A stretch of 13,900 nt of DNA from Leptolyngbya sp. SIO4C5 (GTDB lineage Bacteria > Cyanobacteriota > Cyanobacteriia > Phormidesmidales > Phormidesmidaceae), in NCBI GenBank assembly GCA_010671965.1, contig JAAHIC010000040.1:1-13900 (forward strand), given 5' to 3'. A model generated the notes under the pieces. The model was not told where the DNA came from. It did no database searches and was given only the letters and a program-made list of their open reading frames with translations. Below, in pieces: positions 1 through 8,988 of this stretch (its first letter is position 1; every line of letters starts with the position of its first letter). The position numbers and the translations under genes are program-made.

Positions 1-2
1 CA

Positions 3-1601
3 TCACTTCTGAGTCCTGAAGTGATGGAATTTGCTCGCCAAGAGCTACTGGTGAACAGTCTGGTGGTCACGGCAGATGGAGCAATGCCCTTGCTGATCAA
101 GACCCTATCAGTGACGTCCCGCCAGGGGGACGTTGGTAGCATCATGGTGGGTTATGCCTTGACGCCAAAAGTTTTGAGTATGATTTTGGGGTCTAGACGG
201 CAGCAAATTCTGATTCTACAAGACTCAGAGGTGATCGCCGCTACGTTGCCCATCCAGACCCCGGTAAACTGGTCGCCGCAGCCTTCACCGTCGCAGCTAG
301 TGCAAATTGATGGAGCTGCTTACCTCGGCCAATCTATTGAGCTACCCCAGATTATTGATGACCGATTTCAAGCTGTTGTATTGACGCCGCTAGCCGCATT
401 TCGAGCCTCTCAGCGACAACTTTGGCTTTTGGTTGGCAGTGTGGGCTTGGTTGGGGGGCTGATGGTTTCTGCTATCAGCCTGTGGATTACCCGCTTGATT
501 ACCCATCGAATTACTAAGCTGACAGAAGCCACCCAAAAACTAGCAAGCGGCGATCTTGCCGTTCATATACCCGCTGATGGCAGTGATGAAGTGGCCCGGT
601 TGGCGATGAGCTTTAACTACATGACGGAGCAGCTCAAACACCGCGATCGCAAAATTAAGGCGCAGCTAGAAGAATCAGCGCAGTTGGTGAAAGAACTCCA
701 GCAAATGCCAGAACGAGTACACATGGAAAAGATGGCAGGGCTGGGACAGATGGTTGCTGGAGTTGCCCACGAAATTAACAATCCAGTCAGCTTTATTTAC
801 GGCAATTTATTTCCGGCTAAAGAGTATTTTCAGGATTTACTCACCCTGGTTCACCTATATCAGCAGTATTCTCCTAATCCTCCCCGCGAAGTTCGAGAAG
901 CAGAGAACCGTATCGACCTCGACTTTGTGACTAAAGACTTGTCTAATCTGTTGGAATCAATTCAGTCAGGGGCAGAGCGGATTCGACAAATTGTTGTCAG
1001 TTTGAGAAATTTTTCTCGCCGCGATGAAGCTGTTATGAAAGCGGTCAACATCCATGACGGTCTCGACAGCACGCTCACAATTTTGGGCCATCGTCTGAAG
1101 GCTCAGTCCCGCCGACCAGCCATTGAAGTCATCAAGGACTATGGTGTTTTACCCCCTGTTTACTGCTTTGCCGGGGAAATCAACCAGGTATTTATGAATA
1201 TATTGAGCAATGCTATTGATGCGCTTGAAGAGAGTATGGTCAAGCCAGATGCACAAGCTTCTAAGCACGAAGTCAATCTCTATCCGCAAATTCGATTACA
1301 CACAGAGGTGAATGACCCCAATTGGATCACCATTGGGATTGCCAACAACGGTTCAGAAATTTCTGAAGCAGCTCGCAGTAAGTTATTTGACCCTTTCTTC
1401 ACCACCAAGGAAGTGGGGAAGGGAACGGGGTTGGGCCTCTCTATCAGTTATCAAATCATCGTTGAAAAACACAGAGGCAAGATATGGTGCAATTCCCGCT
1501 CCAATCAAGGCTCTGAATTTATTATTCAAATTCCAGTAGGTATCCGTCCTGCTCCACCCGAAACGAATCTATTAGTAGCTGAGACCGCCACAGAGACTTG
1601 A
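3..1601 (+). CDS. Sensor histidine kinase (HAMP, HisKA, HATPase), 5'-truncated by the window edge
   Basis: A membrane two-component kinase that would autophosphorylate on His and pass the phosphate to an unseen response regulator. The frame is open to the window edge (codons S-L-L-S-P-E before the GTG at 21), so the gene starts upstream and the GTG at 21 is probably internal. Numbering from that GTG, residues 1-130 are the end of a probable extracytoplasmic sensor domain, and 134-156 are a membrane helix followed by HAMP to about 208. A short coiled coil follows. The HisKA box has H250 in GVAHEINNP, the N box is NQVFMNILSNAIDAL (N397 within it), and the F and G2 boxes are DPFFTTK and GKGTGLGLS. 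The G1 box reads NNGSEI rather than the usual DNGxGI. No receiver domain follows, and the adjacent gene is convergent, so the partner and signal are unknown. The kinase class is secure; the sensor type is not. Confidence 0.9.
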   Translation, partial: SLLSPEVMEFARQELLVNSLVVTADGAMPLLIKTLSVTSRQGDVGSIMVGYALTPKVLSMILGSRRQQILILQDSEVIAATLPIQTPVNWSPQPSPSQLVQIDGAAYLGQSIELPQIIDDRFQAVVLTPLAAFRASQRQLWLLVGSVGLVGGLMVSAISLWITRLITHRITKLTEATQKLASGDLAVHIPADGSDEVARLAMSFNYMTEQLKHRDRKIKAQLEESAQLVKELQQMPERVHMEKMAGLGQMVAGVAHEINNPVSFIYGNLFPAKEYFQDLLTLVHLYQQYSPNPPREVREAENRIDLDFVTKDLSNLLESIQSGAERIRQIVVSLRNFSRRDEAVMKAVNIHDGLDSTLTILGHRLKAQSRRPAIEVIKDYGVLPPVYCFAGEINQVFMNILSNAIDALEESMVKPDAQASKHEVNLYPQIRLHTEVNDPNWITIGIANNGSEISEAARSKLFDPFFTTKEVGKGTGLGLSISYQIIVEKHRGKIWCNSRSNQGSEFIIQIPVGIRPAPPETNLLVAETATET

Positions 1602-1642
1602 AACAGGACGGGATTTTGACTGAACTTCGCTAGAAGCCGCTC

Positions 1643-3154
1643 TTATGCCTTGCTCTCTAGCGGATTGACGGCAGGGGCATGCAGAATTTCCCCTTCGTAG
1701 CCGAAGCGGGAGCCGTGACAGGGGCAATCCCAGCTTTTCTCAGCGTCATTCCAGGCGACGATGCAGCCTAAATGGGGACAAACTGCTGAGACTGTGTGCA
1801 GTTGGCCGCTGGTATCTCGGTAGGCAGCAATTTTCTCGCCGTTATGGGTCACTAGCTTGCCTTCACCCACCTTGACATTCTCGGCAGAGTCAAAAAGACC
1901 TTTGAGGCGATCGCCCACCCAGCGAGTACCCACATCCAGATTTTGCTTGACGGACTCCTGGCTGACAAACGGCGTCGGTCGGGTGGCGTCATAGAGCTTA
2001 GCCCAGGGATTGCCGACCCCTAGAATCGTGTCTGACAGAATCATCGCCGATAAGACCGACTTGCTCATACCCCAAAGGCTAAAGCCAGTGGCGACATAGG
2101 TGTGGTTGCTGGCAGGGGTGAGCTTGCCGATATAGGGCAGCTTGTCAAAGGAGACAAAGTCCTGGGTAGACCAGCGGTACTCTGGCATCACGCCAAACTG
2201 GGTCTGCATGTATTCCTCTAAGGCTTCATAGCGCTCCTCAGTAGCCGCGTCATCGCCAACTTTGTGACCTTCGCCGCCTACTAGCAGCAGAGTGCCGCCA
2301 TCGTCGGTAGGCGTAGTGCGCAGCGAGCGATACTTTTCGCCAACGCCAATGTAGGTATCCTGAGGCGCTTTATCAGCGTCAATCCGACCGCCGACGATGT
2401 AAGAGCGCTGGGGATAGCTCTTCGCAAAAAACAGCCCCGGATCAAGGATAGGCAGGTTAGTGGTCACGACCACGTCCTGAGCCGTGATCGTCGGGCCATT
2501 GCGGGTCATGACGCGGCAGGGTTCTTCACCTTTGACGGTCGTGACGCGGGTCTGCTCAAACACATAGCTACCGTCACCGGGAAGGGTGGCCGCGATCGCT
2601 AGCGTAAACTTGCGAGGATGAAACTGCGCCTGATTGGCCAGCTGGAGTGCTCCCGTGACAGCAAAGGGCAGATCCAGCGTTTCTACCAGCGTCACGGGAA
2701 GTTCTAGGCTGATGGTGGCCTTGAGTTCCGCTTGCAGCTTATCTAAGCCAGCGGCATCGGTCGCAAAGGTGTACGTATTTTTGCGCTCAAAGTCGCAGTC
2801 GATATTCTCAGCCGCCACAATTTGGGCCAGCTTCTCAACGGCGGCCAGATTAGATTCCCCATACAGGCGAGCATTCTCCTGGCCGTGCTGCTTGATCAGC
2901 TCAGCATAGATTAGCTGGTGCAGCGCCGTCACCTTAGCCGTCGTGTGGCCCGAAACGCCCTTACCGATATGCTCAGCTTCAATCAGGGCTACGGTTTTAC
3001 CCGCCCGCTTCAGCAGAAAGGCTGTGGTTACGCCCGCTAGTCCTGCGCCCACAACGGCAACATCGACAGCGACATCTTGAGTAACAGCCGGATAGTTGGA
3101 CGGCAGCGTAGAGTCAATCCAGTAAGAAAGGTGGTGTTCAGCAAGCGGCGTCAT
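1643..3154 (-). CDS. FAD-dependent oxidoreductase (DAO fold) with C-terminal Rieske [2Fe-2S] domain
   Basis: A 503-residue two-domain redox enzyme. Residues 30-60 hold the Rossmann FAD site (VAVVGAGLAG, then an acidic end VALIEAE), and residues to about 385 are like D-amino-acid oxidase/glycine oxidase proteins. Residues about 425-503 are a Rieske domain with C459-P-H461 and C477-P-C-H480 as cluster ligands; C464 and C479 are placed to form the stabilising disulfide seen in Rieske proteins. The arrangement and length match the YhfW-like family of Firmicutes and cyanobacteria, whose substrate is not established. No signal peptide or membrane helix is visible, so it is probably cytoplasmic. The ATG start is supported by GAGGAG eight bases upstream (minus strand). 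It converges with the kinase gene, with a 41-bp gap. Electron transfer from flavin to the cluster is inferred from the fusion. Confidence 0.9.
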   Translation of the reverse strand: MTPLAEHHLSYWIDSTLPSNYPAVTQDVAVDVAVVGAGLAGVTTAFLLKRAGKTVALIEAEHIGKGVSGHTTAKVTALHQLIYAELIKQHGQENARLYGESNLAAVEKLAQIVAAENIDCDFERKNTYTFATDAAGLDKLQAELKATISLELPVTLVETLDLPFAVTGALQLANQAQFHPRKFTLAIAATLPGDGSYVFEQTRVTTVKGEEPCRVMTRNGPTITAQDVVVTTNLPILDPGLFFAKSYPQRSYIVGGRIDADKAPQDTYIGVGEKYRSLRTTPTDDGGTLLLVGGEGHKVGDDAATEERYEALEEYMQTQFGVMPEYRWSTQDFVSFDKLPYIGKLTPASNHTYVATGFSLWGMSKSVLSAMILSDTILGVGNPWAKLYDATRPTPFVSQESVKQNLDVGTRWVGDRLKGLFDSAENVKVGEGKLVTHNGEKIAAYRDTSGQLHTVSAVCPHLGCIVAWNDAEKSWDCPCHGSRFGYEGEILHAPAVNPLESKA

Positions 3155-3162
3155 AGGGTCAG

Positions 3163-3168
3163 CTCCTC
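3163..3168 (-). promoter_or_regulatory. Shine-Dalgarno site of the FAD-Rieske gene
   Basis: GAGGAG on the minus strand with an 8-base spacer to the ATG at 3154. It is one of the few strong ribosome binding sites in the window and fixes the start. Confidence 0.7.
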
Positions 3169-3249
3169 AAAAGGATAGGACCTATTTTGGTGAGAACCGA
3201 GCGGCAATCTCATCTGCCCTAAGACGTGATATTCCTGAGATAAACAGGA

Positions 3250-4314
3250 CTAGACACCTGAGGCTCGCATCTTGTAGGGAATTTCTTCGATGGGCAAATT
3301 CTCGGTATCCAGGTTGTCGTAAATTAGCTGCAATCGCTGCTCGCCAGCATACTTAATCAGCTTGCCGCTGTACTTGGCGGCCCTAGTCCCTAAACTCTGA
3401 ATCCGCACCTTGCCGTTAAAGACGGTGGCCCTCGCCAAATAAAGCACCAGATCGTCCCGTGACGGGCGGTTGACCGTGGTGCTGGCCGTCAGGTGGGCAA
3501 GGCCCCGTTCGTCGAGTTCCTGAGTCAGCGCCATGGCCGTATTGCGGATGCCGCGAATGGCGACGATCGCGGCGGCGACGGCCAAAGTGATGTCAATGCC
3601 GGTGTCTGTCAGAATCTGATGGGTGGAGAGATACTGAAAATTCTGCTCCCCCAAATCATCACGGATGCGCCGATGAATTAGGTTGTGGGGATGGTAGTTA
3701 GCCAGTGCGCCCGCGATCGCTCCGCAGGCCGCTCGCGGTTCGCGCCAGGGAGACTCACGGGTTTTGCCATAGATCCGCTGGCCGTTTTCTTCTAGCCGCC
3801 CAACGTGGGTTTTCAGATCAACCGCCACCAAAACCATTGACTGAGGATTGCCCGCATAGAGCCGCTGGCGCAGGGGCTGATCGAGCTGGTGGGCCACCGT
3901 GACGTGGGCCAGGGTAGCCCCATTGTCCGTACCGCCCCCGGCGGGGAAGAAGGCTTCTAGCTTCAGCTCGCCAATTTCAGAGAGGGTGGCAAACCGCGAG
4001 GCGACTACGTCCCGGTAGCGTTTAGTCACTTCGCCCTGGTGAATGCGATCGCCACAGTTGGTATAGGCCAGAGTCGTGACTACGCTGGGCAGGCTCAAAT
4101 CAGCACCGCAGGCTCTCATATCGGTGGGACTAGAGGCGGCAAACTGCAGTTCGTCTCGCAGCAGTTGCAGGCCATTGATCAGCGTATAGCGATCGCTGAC
4201 AATTTCGTTGAGATAGTTGTGATAAGCATTGCGCTCCATACCAAAGCTGGCTGAGAGCTGCCAAAACTGGTCAACTCGCTGCTGGGCAGCGGCGGCATCA
4301 AAATCAGAGGACAT
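3250..4314 (-). CDS. Hypothetical protein, unrecognised family
   Basis: The open frame extends to a GTG at 4413, but that start abuts its only purine-rich stretch. The added N-terminal 33 residues look unlike a protein start. I prefer the ATG at 4314 (354 residues, MSSDFDAAAAQ), preceded by GAG nine bases upstream; an ATG at 4341 is also possible. The protein appears soluble, with no signal peptide. Visible landmarks, numbered from 4314, are three Cys (69, 87, 197), a Gly-rich turn PAGGGTDNG (125-132), a His/Arg-rich stretch YHPHNLIHRRIRDD (207-220), and an Ala-rich hydrophobic helix (242-252, ITLAVAAAIVA). The C-terminal third is basic (KYSGKLIKYAGEQR). I recognise no catalytic motif. Codon use and base composition resemble the neighbours, with HIP1 sites inside, so it is not obviously a recent arrival. 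It lies 95 bp upstream of the FAD-Rieske gene on the same strand and may be co-transcribed with it. Confidence 0.75.
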   Translation of the reverse strand: MSSDFDAAAAQQRVDQFWQLSASFGMERNAYHNYLNEIVSDRYTLINGLQLLRDELQFAASSPTDMRACGADLSLPSVVTTLAYTNCGDRIHQGEVTKRYRDVVASRFATLSEIGELKLEAFFPAGGGTDNGATLAHVTVAHQLDQPLRQRLYAGNPQSMVLVAVDLKTHVGRLEENGQRIYGKTRESPWREPRAACGAIAGALANYHPHNLIHRRIRDDLGEQNFQYLSTHQILTDTGIDITLAVAAAIVAIRGIRNTAMALTQELDERGLAHLTASTTVNRPSRDDLVLYLARATVFNGKVRIQSLGTRAAKYSGKLIKYAGEQRLQLIYDNLDTENLPIEEIPYKMRASGV

Positions 4315-4490
4315 AGCAGTTTGCTCAAAAGCGCTAGGCATCAATCTTAGAGGTAAATTTGAGTCGCAGGATAAATTGCTGGACCATTTCAGTTCCCGGC
4401 AGGCCAACGGCACCCTCTATTGCAGCTTATTTAGGCTCTAGGTTAAATCCTCAACACTTATGCACTCGACGAGGTTTCAACGGCTCATAA

Positions 4491-4539
4491 GATCCCCCCG
4501 GCTGTCGCCACCTTCCTTGATAAAGGGGGCCGGGAGATC
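4491..4539. repeat. Imperfect palindromic intergenic repeat
   Basis: GATCCCCCCGGC (4491-4502) pairs with GCCGGGAGATC (4529-4539) with one mismatch or bulge, and inner CCTT/AAGG segments can also pair. Palindromes with GATCCCCC-type ends are common between cyanobacterial genes (established in general; membership of this copy is inference). Confidence 0.5.
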
Positions 4540-4763
4540 CTACCGCTATCCCTAGCGCCGTGAAGCTTGAAATGCATAACTTCCTAATCCTGCTAGATCC
4601 CAAAGTGTTTTGGAGATTCCGGCTGAATTAGAGACTTCGCCTTATGCTAACGATTGGATTGACTGGCTAGGTCAGCGGCTGAGAGGATTCGGTAGCGTAG
4701 CGGCTAGACATCTTTGCCCTTTAACGCCTATTCTGCACTCAATCTGAGAGTCATGCCGTCGAT

Positions 4764-6073
<1,310 letters not shown>

Positions 6074-6087
6074 ATATCATCGGAGGC

Positions 6088-6118
6088 AGTAGGTTGGGTG
6101 CCTTCCTCCCAACCTACT
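6088..6118 (+). terminator. Hairpin downstream of eno, likely terminator
   Basis: AGTAGGTTGGG (6088-6098) and CCCAACCTACT (6108-6118) form a perfect 11-bp stem with a 9-base loop, beginning 15 bp after the eno stop codon. The 3' side is A-rich rather than T-rich, so it may stabilise the mRNA end or act on either strand instead of being a classic intrinsic terminator. Confidence 0.5.
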
Positions 6119-6120
6119 CC

Positions 6121-6244
6121 AAGCAAAAAGTTCGTAGGATGGGCAAAGCAAAGCGTGCCCATCAGCGCGTAGATATTAGGCCGATGGGCACGGATTATCA
6201 TCCTTTGCCCATCCTACGGTCTACGGTCTGTGTGACATGACTGC
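6121..6244. repeat. Palindromic intergenic repeat, copy A
   Basis: This 124-bp copy matches 6378-6494 almost exactly. The core is a nested palindrome: CGTAGGATGGGCAAAG on the left pairs perfectly with CTTTGCCCATCCTACG on the right (16 bp), and inside it CGTGCCCATC pairs with GATGGGCACG (10 bp). Compared with copy B it has two substitutions and a 7-bp tandem duplication (TACGGTC). The GTAGGATGGGC/GCCCATCCTAC ends resemble REP/MITE-like elements widespread in bacteria. There is no coding content. Confidence 0.85.
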
Positions 6245-6377
6245 GGCATCGCTTATCACGTGCGCGCTTAAAACGCGATCGCTCTTCCTATAAATAATTG
6301 GCTTCAGCATGTCCGCTCGTTCCTATCCCGAACAGTAGCTGTAGGGCTGGCATTGCCCACTCCACCAAATTTTCTTA
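6245..6377. other. Spacer between the two repeat copies
   Basis: A non-coding stretch with one HIP1 site (6275-6282). A GTAGGGCTGGC...GCCCAC segment near 6341-6360 looks like a decayed relative of the repeat ends. I see no gene, RNA or clear promoter. Confidence 0.4.
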
Positions 6378-6494
6378 AAGCAGAAAGTTCGTAGGATGGG
6401 CAAAGCAAAGCGTGCCCATCAGCGCGTAGATATTAGGCCGATGGGCACGGATTATCATCCTTTGCCCATCCTACGGTCTGTGTGGCATGACTGC
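6378..6494. repeat. Palindromic intergenic repeat, copy B
   Basis: A 117-bp copy with the same nested 16-bp and 10-bp stems as copy A and without the 7-bp duplication. Homology extends past the palindrome on both sides (AAGCAGAAAGTT on the left, GTCTGTGTGGCATGACTGC on the right). The unit that was copied is therefore larger than the hairpin. Confidence 0.85.
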
Positions 6495-6508
6495 CATGAG
6501 CAGAGTTC

Positions 6509-6540
6509 AACCCAGAAGGCTTCTGTTGGGTTTTCTGTTG
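6509..6540 (+). terminator. Possible intrinsic terminator before the convergent aminotransferase gene
   Basis: AACCCA (6509-6514) pairs with TGGGTT (6527-6532), with an inner GAA/TTC pairing and a 3-base bulge, followed by TTTCTGTTG. It reads as a + strand terminator that would stop transcripts entering from the eno side. Confidence 0.35.
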
Positions 6541-6581
6541 TTAGCCCAGCCTACATTCTTGGGCAGGTCAGGCTACTGCGT

Positions 6582-7745
6582 CTAACGGGCTAAAATAGTC
6601 GCGATCGCCTGGGCGATTTCTTTTACCTGGCTCAGCTCCAGCTCCGGCCAGATAGGCAGGCTCAGCACCTCCTCCGCCAGAGCTTGGCTGTGGGGGTTGA
6701 CCGGATACTGGCCTTTGTAGATAGGTAAGCGATCTTGAGGCACCGGGTAGTAAATCATGGTGCTGATGCCCTGAGCGGCTAGAGCCTGCTGCAGGCGATC
6801 GCGCTTACCGTGGAGGACTCGAATTGTGTACTGGTGGAAGACATGCCCGTCAGACAAAGCGGGGGTAATTAGGCCGTCTATGGCAGCTAGCTGCTGATTG
6901 TAGGTTTGGGCAATCTGGCGGCGCTGCTGGTTCCAGGTGTCGATGTAGCGCAGTTTTACCTGTAGGATAGCGGCCTGCAGGGCATCTAGGCGAGAGTTGT
7001 AGCCCAGCATTTCATTGCGGTAGCGCTCTTTGGAGCCGTGTACCCGCAGCATCCGGGCTAAATCAGCCACAGCCTGATCCTGGGTGACGATCAGCCCCCC
7101 ATCGCCGTAGGCACCCAGATTTTTAGTCGGGAAAAAAGAAAAAGCGCCCACGTCGCCAATACTCCCTACCTGCTGGCCCATGAGCCGCTGCCGCACGGCA
7201 TCCGAGCAGCTATTTTCACAGCCCGTACAGTCGCCCTTATAGACAGCGCCGAACGCCTGCGCACAGTCTTCAATCAGCTTCAGATTGTGCTCCCTCGCAA
7301 TTTCAGCAATCTGAGCCATTGCCGCCGGATTGCCGTAGAGGTGGACGGGCATGATGGCTTTGGTCTGAGGCGTAATCTGCTGGCGGATTTGCTGGGGATC
7401 TAGGTTGAAGGTGCGCGGATCGATATCTGAAAAAACCGGCTTAGCGCCGACGCTGCTAATAGATTCTGCCGTGGCAAAAAAGCTGAAGGGCGTCGTAATC
7501 ACCTCGTCGCCGGGGCCAATGTCCAAAGCCCGCAGGCCAATCATCAGGGCATCGGTGCCGGAATTGACCCCAATCGCATGTTTGACCCCCAGGTAGTCAG
7601 CCGCGGCAGCCTCGAACTGCTGCACTATGCTGCCTAGGACAAACTGCCCGGACTCTAGTACCTGATTGACTGCCGCCTGAATCTCAGCTTTGATGGCCTG
7701 ATATTGAGGCTTAAGATTGAGGATGGGAATCTTCGTTTGACTCAC
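6582..7745 (-). CDS. DegT/DnrJ/EryC1-family sugar aminotransferase (PLP-dependent)
   Basis: A cytoplasmic PLP enzyme expected to transaminate a nucleotide-linked keto-sugar to an amino-sugar for a surface glycan. Family features in the 387 residues are: NSGTDAL (61-67) for phosphate binding, PFSFFATAESI (86-96), MPVHLYG (132-138), IEDCAQA (158-164) with the cofactor Asp160, and FSFFPTKNLGAYGDGG (202-217) with the Schiff-base Lys208. The C-terminal part contains YNSRLDALQAA and YYPVPQDRLP. Residues about 172-191 are an insertion containing C173, C176 and C180, where relatives usually run straight from Ala-x-Tyr to VGSIGD. The start is a GTG with no in-frame alternative before an upstream stop and only a weak AGAGA site. 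It is divergent from the glycosyltransferase operon across 110 bp, fitting a shared polysaccharide locus. The sugar substrate cannot be told. Confidence 0.92.
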   Translation of the reverse strand: MSQTKIPILNLKPQYQAIKAEIQAAVNQVLESGQFVLGSIVQQFEAAAADYLGVKHAIGVNSGTDALMIGLRALDIGPGDEVITTPFSFFATAESISSVGAKPVFSDIDPRTFNLDPQQIRQQITPQTKAIMPVHLYGNPAAMAQIAEIAREHNLKLIEDCAQAFGAVYKGDCTGCENSCSDAVRQRLMGQQVGSIGDVGAFSFFPTKNLGAYGDGGLIVTQDQAVADLARMLRVHGSKERYRNEMLGYNSRLDALQAAILQVKLRYIDTWNQQRRQIAQTYNQQLAAIDGLITPALSDGHVFHQYTIRVLHGKRDRLQQALAAQGISTMIYYPVPQDRLPIYKGQYPVNPHSQALAEEVLSLPIWPELELSQVKEIAQAIATILAR

Positions 7746-7855
7746 GGCAGTCTCTAAGTACTAAGCAGGCTTGGATCACAAATACGGTGATGGGTGACTA
7801 ATTTCCCCATCCGCATCAAACTCTAACATGTCTCTCTGTTTAGTGAATAAACGCG
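7746..7855. promoter_or_regulatory. Divergent promoter region of the polysaccharide locus
   Basis: 110 bp separate the aminotransferase (-) from the glycosyltransferase operon (+), so both promoters should lie here. GTTTA-GTGAA-TAAAC, a 5-bp inverted repeat, sits just before the + strand ATG. TAACAT (7824-7829) could be a -10 but lacks a clear -35. Assignment is by position. Confidence 0.4.
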
Positions 7856-8980
7856 ATGAAAGTGGCGATCGCCCACGAATGGCTAGCCAGCCATGCCGGC
7901 TCAGAAAAGGTAGTTGAGCAGATTTTGCAGCTCTATCCGCAAGCCGATTTATACAGCCTGGTGGACTTTTTACCGGATGACCTGCGCGGCTTCATCCAGC
8001 ACAAACCCGTCACCACTTCTTTCCTGCAGAAGCTGCCGCTGGCGCGGCAAAAGTTTCGCCAATACCTGCCGCTGATGCCGCTGGCGGTGGAGCAGTTTGA
8101 TCTGTCAGCCTATGATTTGGTAATTTCCAGCAACCATGCGGTAGCGAAAGGCGTTCTCACCCGGCCCGACCAGCTCCATATCAGCTATGTGCATACGCCG
8201 ATTCGCTACGCCTGGGACTTGCAGCACCAGTACCTGCAGCAGGCGGGCCTAGACCGGGGCGCTAAAAGCGTTCTGACCCGGCTGATTCTGCACTATCTGC
8301 GGCTGTGGGACGTGGCTAGCGCCAACCGGGTTGATCGGTTTGTCGCTAATTCTCGCTATATTGCCCGCCGGATTTGGCGCACCTACCGCCGTCCGGCCCA
8401 GGTGATCTATCCGCCCGTAGACGTGCAGCGCTTTCGGGCCGATTTTCCTAGAGAAGATTTTTACTTAACGGTGTCGCGTTTTGTGCCCTACAAGCGGGTG
8501 GACTTGACGGTGCGCGCCTTTGCGAATCTAGGGCTGCCGCTGGTGGTGATTGGAGATGGGCCGCAGTGGCGACAGGTGGCCGCGATCGCCCGTGCGCCCA
8601 TACGCCTTTTGGGCCAGCAGCCCGACGCCGTGGTGACTGACTACATGCAGCGCTGCCGCGCCTTTATTTTTCCGGCAGAAGAAGACTTTGGCATCACCCC
8701 GGTGGAGGCCCAAGCGGCAGGGGCACCCGTGATTGCCTATGGCCGGGGCGGAGCGGCGGAGACAGTGGTTCCCGGTAAAACCGGAGTTTTGTTTGCCGAA
8801 CAGACGGCGGCCAGCCTAGCCGCTGCCGTCGAGAACTTTGAGCAGCAGCGATCGCGCTTTGACTCCCAGCAAATTCGCCAGCAGGCCGAAAAGTTCAGCC
8901 GTGAACGGTTTCAGCAGGAGTTTCAGACCCTGGTTGAAACCACCTATCTGCAATTTCAGGGAGGTGATGTCCTAGAGTAG
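7856..8980 (+). CDS. GT4-family glycosyltransferase (GT-B fold)
   Basis: Transfers a sugar from an NDP donor to a growing lipid-linked oligosaccharide, probably at the cytoplasmic membrane face. The 374 residues show the N-terminal acceptor half starting [18 protein letters not shown], a central SNHAVAKG and [12 protein letters not shown] block, and the C-terminal donor half: [11 protein letters not shown] (207-216, with K213) and VIGDGP (231-236). The retaining GT4 E-x7-E signature runs E276 to E284 in [18 protein letters not shown]. The overall pattern is like mannosyl-type transferases of O-antigen and exopolysaccharide clusters; donor specificity is not readable. No signal peptide is seen. 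It is the first gene of a + strand operon: the next gene starts 8 bp after its stop. Its last codons contain a strong GGAGGTGAT ribosome-binding-like sequence. Its own start has no Shine-Dalgarno site, as is frequent in cyanobacteria. Confidence 0.93.
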   Translation: MKVAIAHEWLASHAGSEKVVEQILQLYPQADLYSLVDFLPDDLRGFIQHKPVTTSFLQKLPLARQKFRQYLPLMPLAVEQFDLSAYDLVISSNHAVAKGVLTRPDQLHISYVHTPIRYAWDLQHQYLQQAGLDRGAKSVLTRLILHYLRLWDVASANRVDRFVANSRYIARRIWRTYRRPAQVIYPPVDVQRFRADFPREDFYLTVSRFVPYKRVDLTVRAFANLGLPLVVIGDGPQWRQVAAIARAPIRLLGQQPDAVVTDYMQRCRAFIFPAEEDFGITPVEAQAAGAPVIAYGRGGAAETVVPGKTGVLFAEQTAASLAAAVENFEQQRSRFDSQQIRQQAEKFSRERFQQEFQTLVETTYLQFQGGDVLE

Positions 8981-8988
8981 TTACGGGA

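Noticed and set aside
1628..1662. CGCTAGA/TCTAGCG inverted repeat between the kinase and FAD genes as a shared terminator
   Set aside because: It is only a 7-bp stem with a 21-base loop reaching into coding sequence and has no T tract; too weak to call.
4315..4413. GTG start at 4413 for the hypothetical protein
   Set aside because: The purine-rich stretch abuts the GTG with no spacer, and the extra N-terminus is atypical; ATG 4314 is preferred.
6396..6593. 65-codon + frame starting MGKAKRAHQ
   Set aside because: It begins inside palindromic repeat copy B and has no ribosome site; copy A gives the same start of translation.
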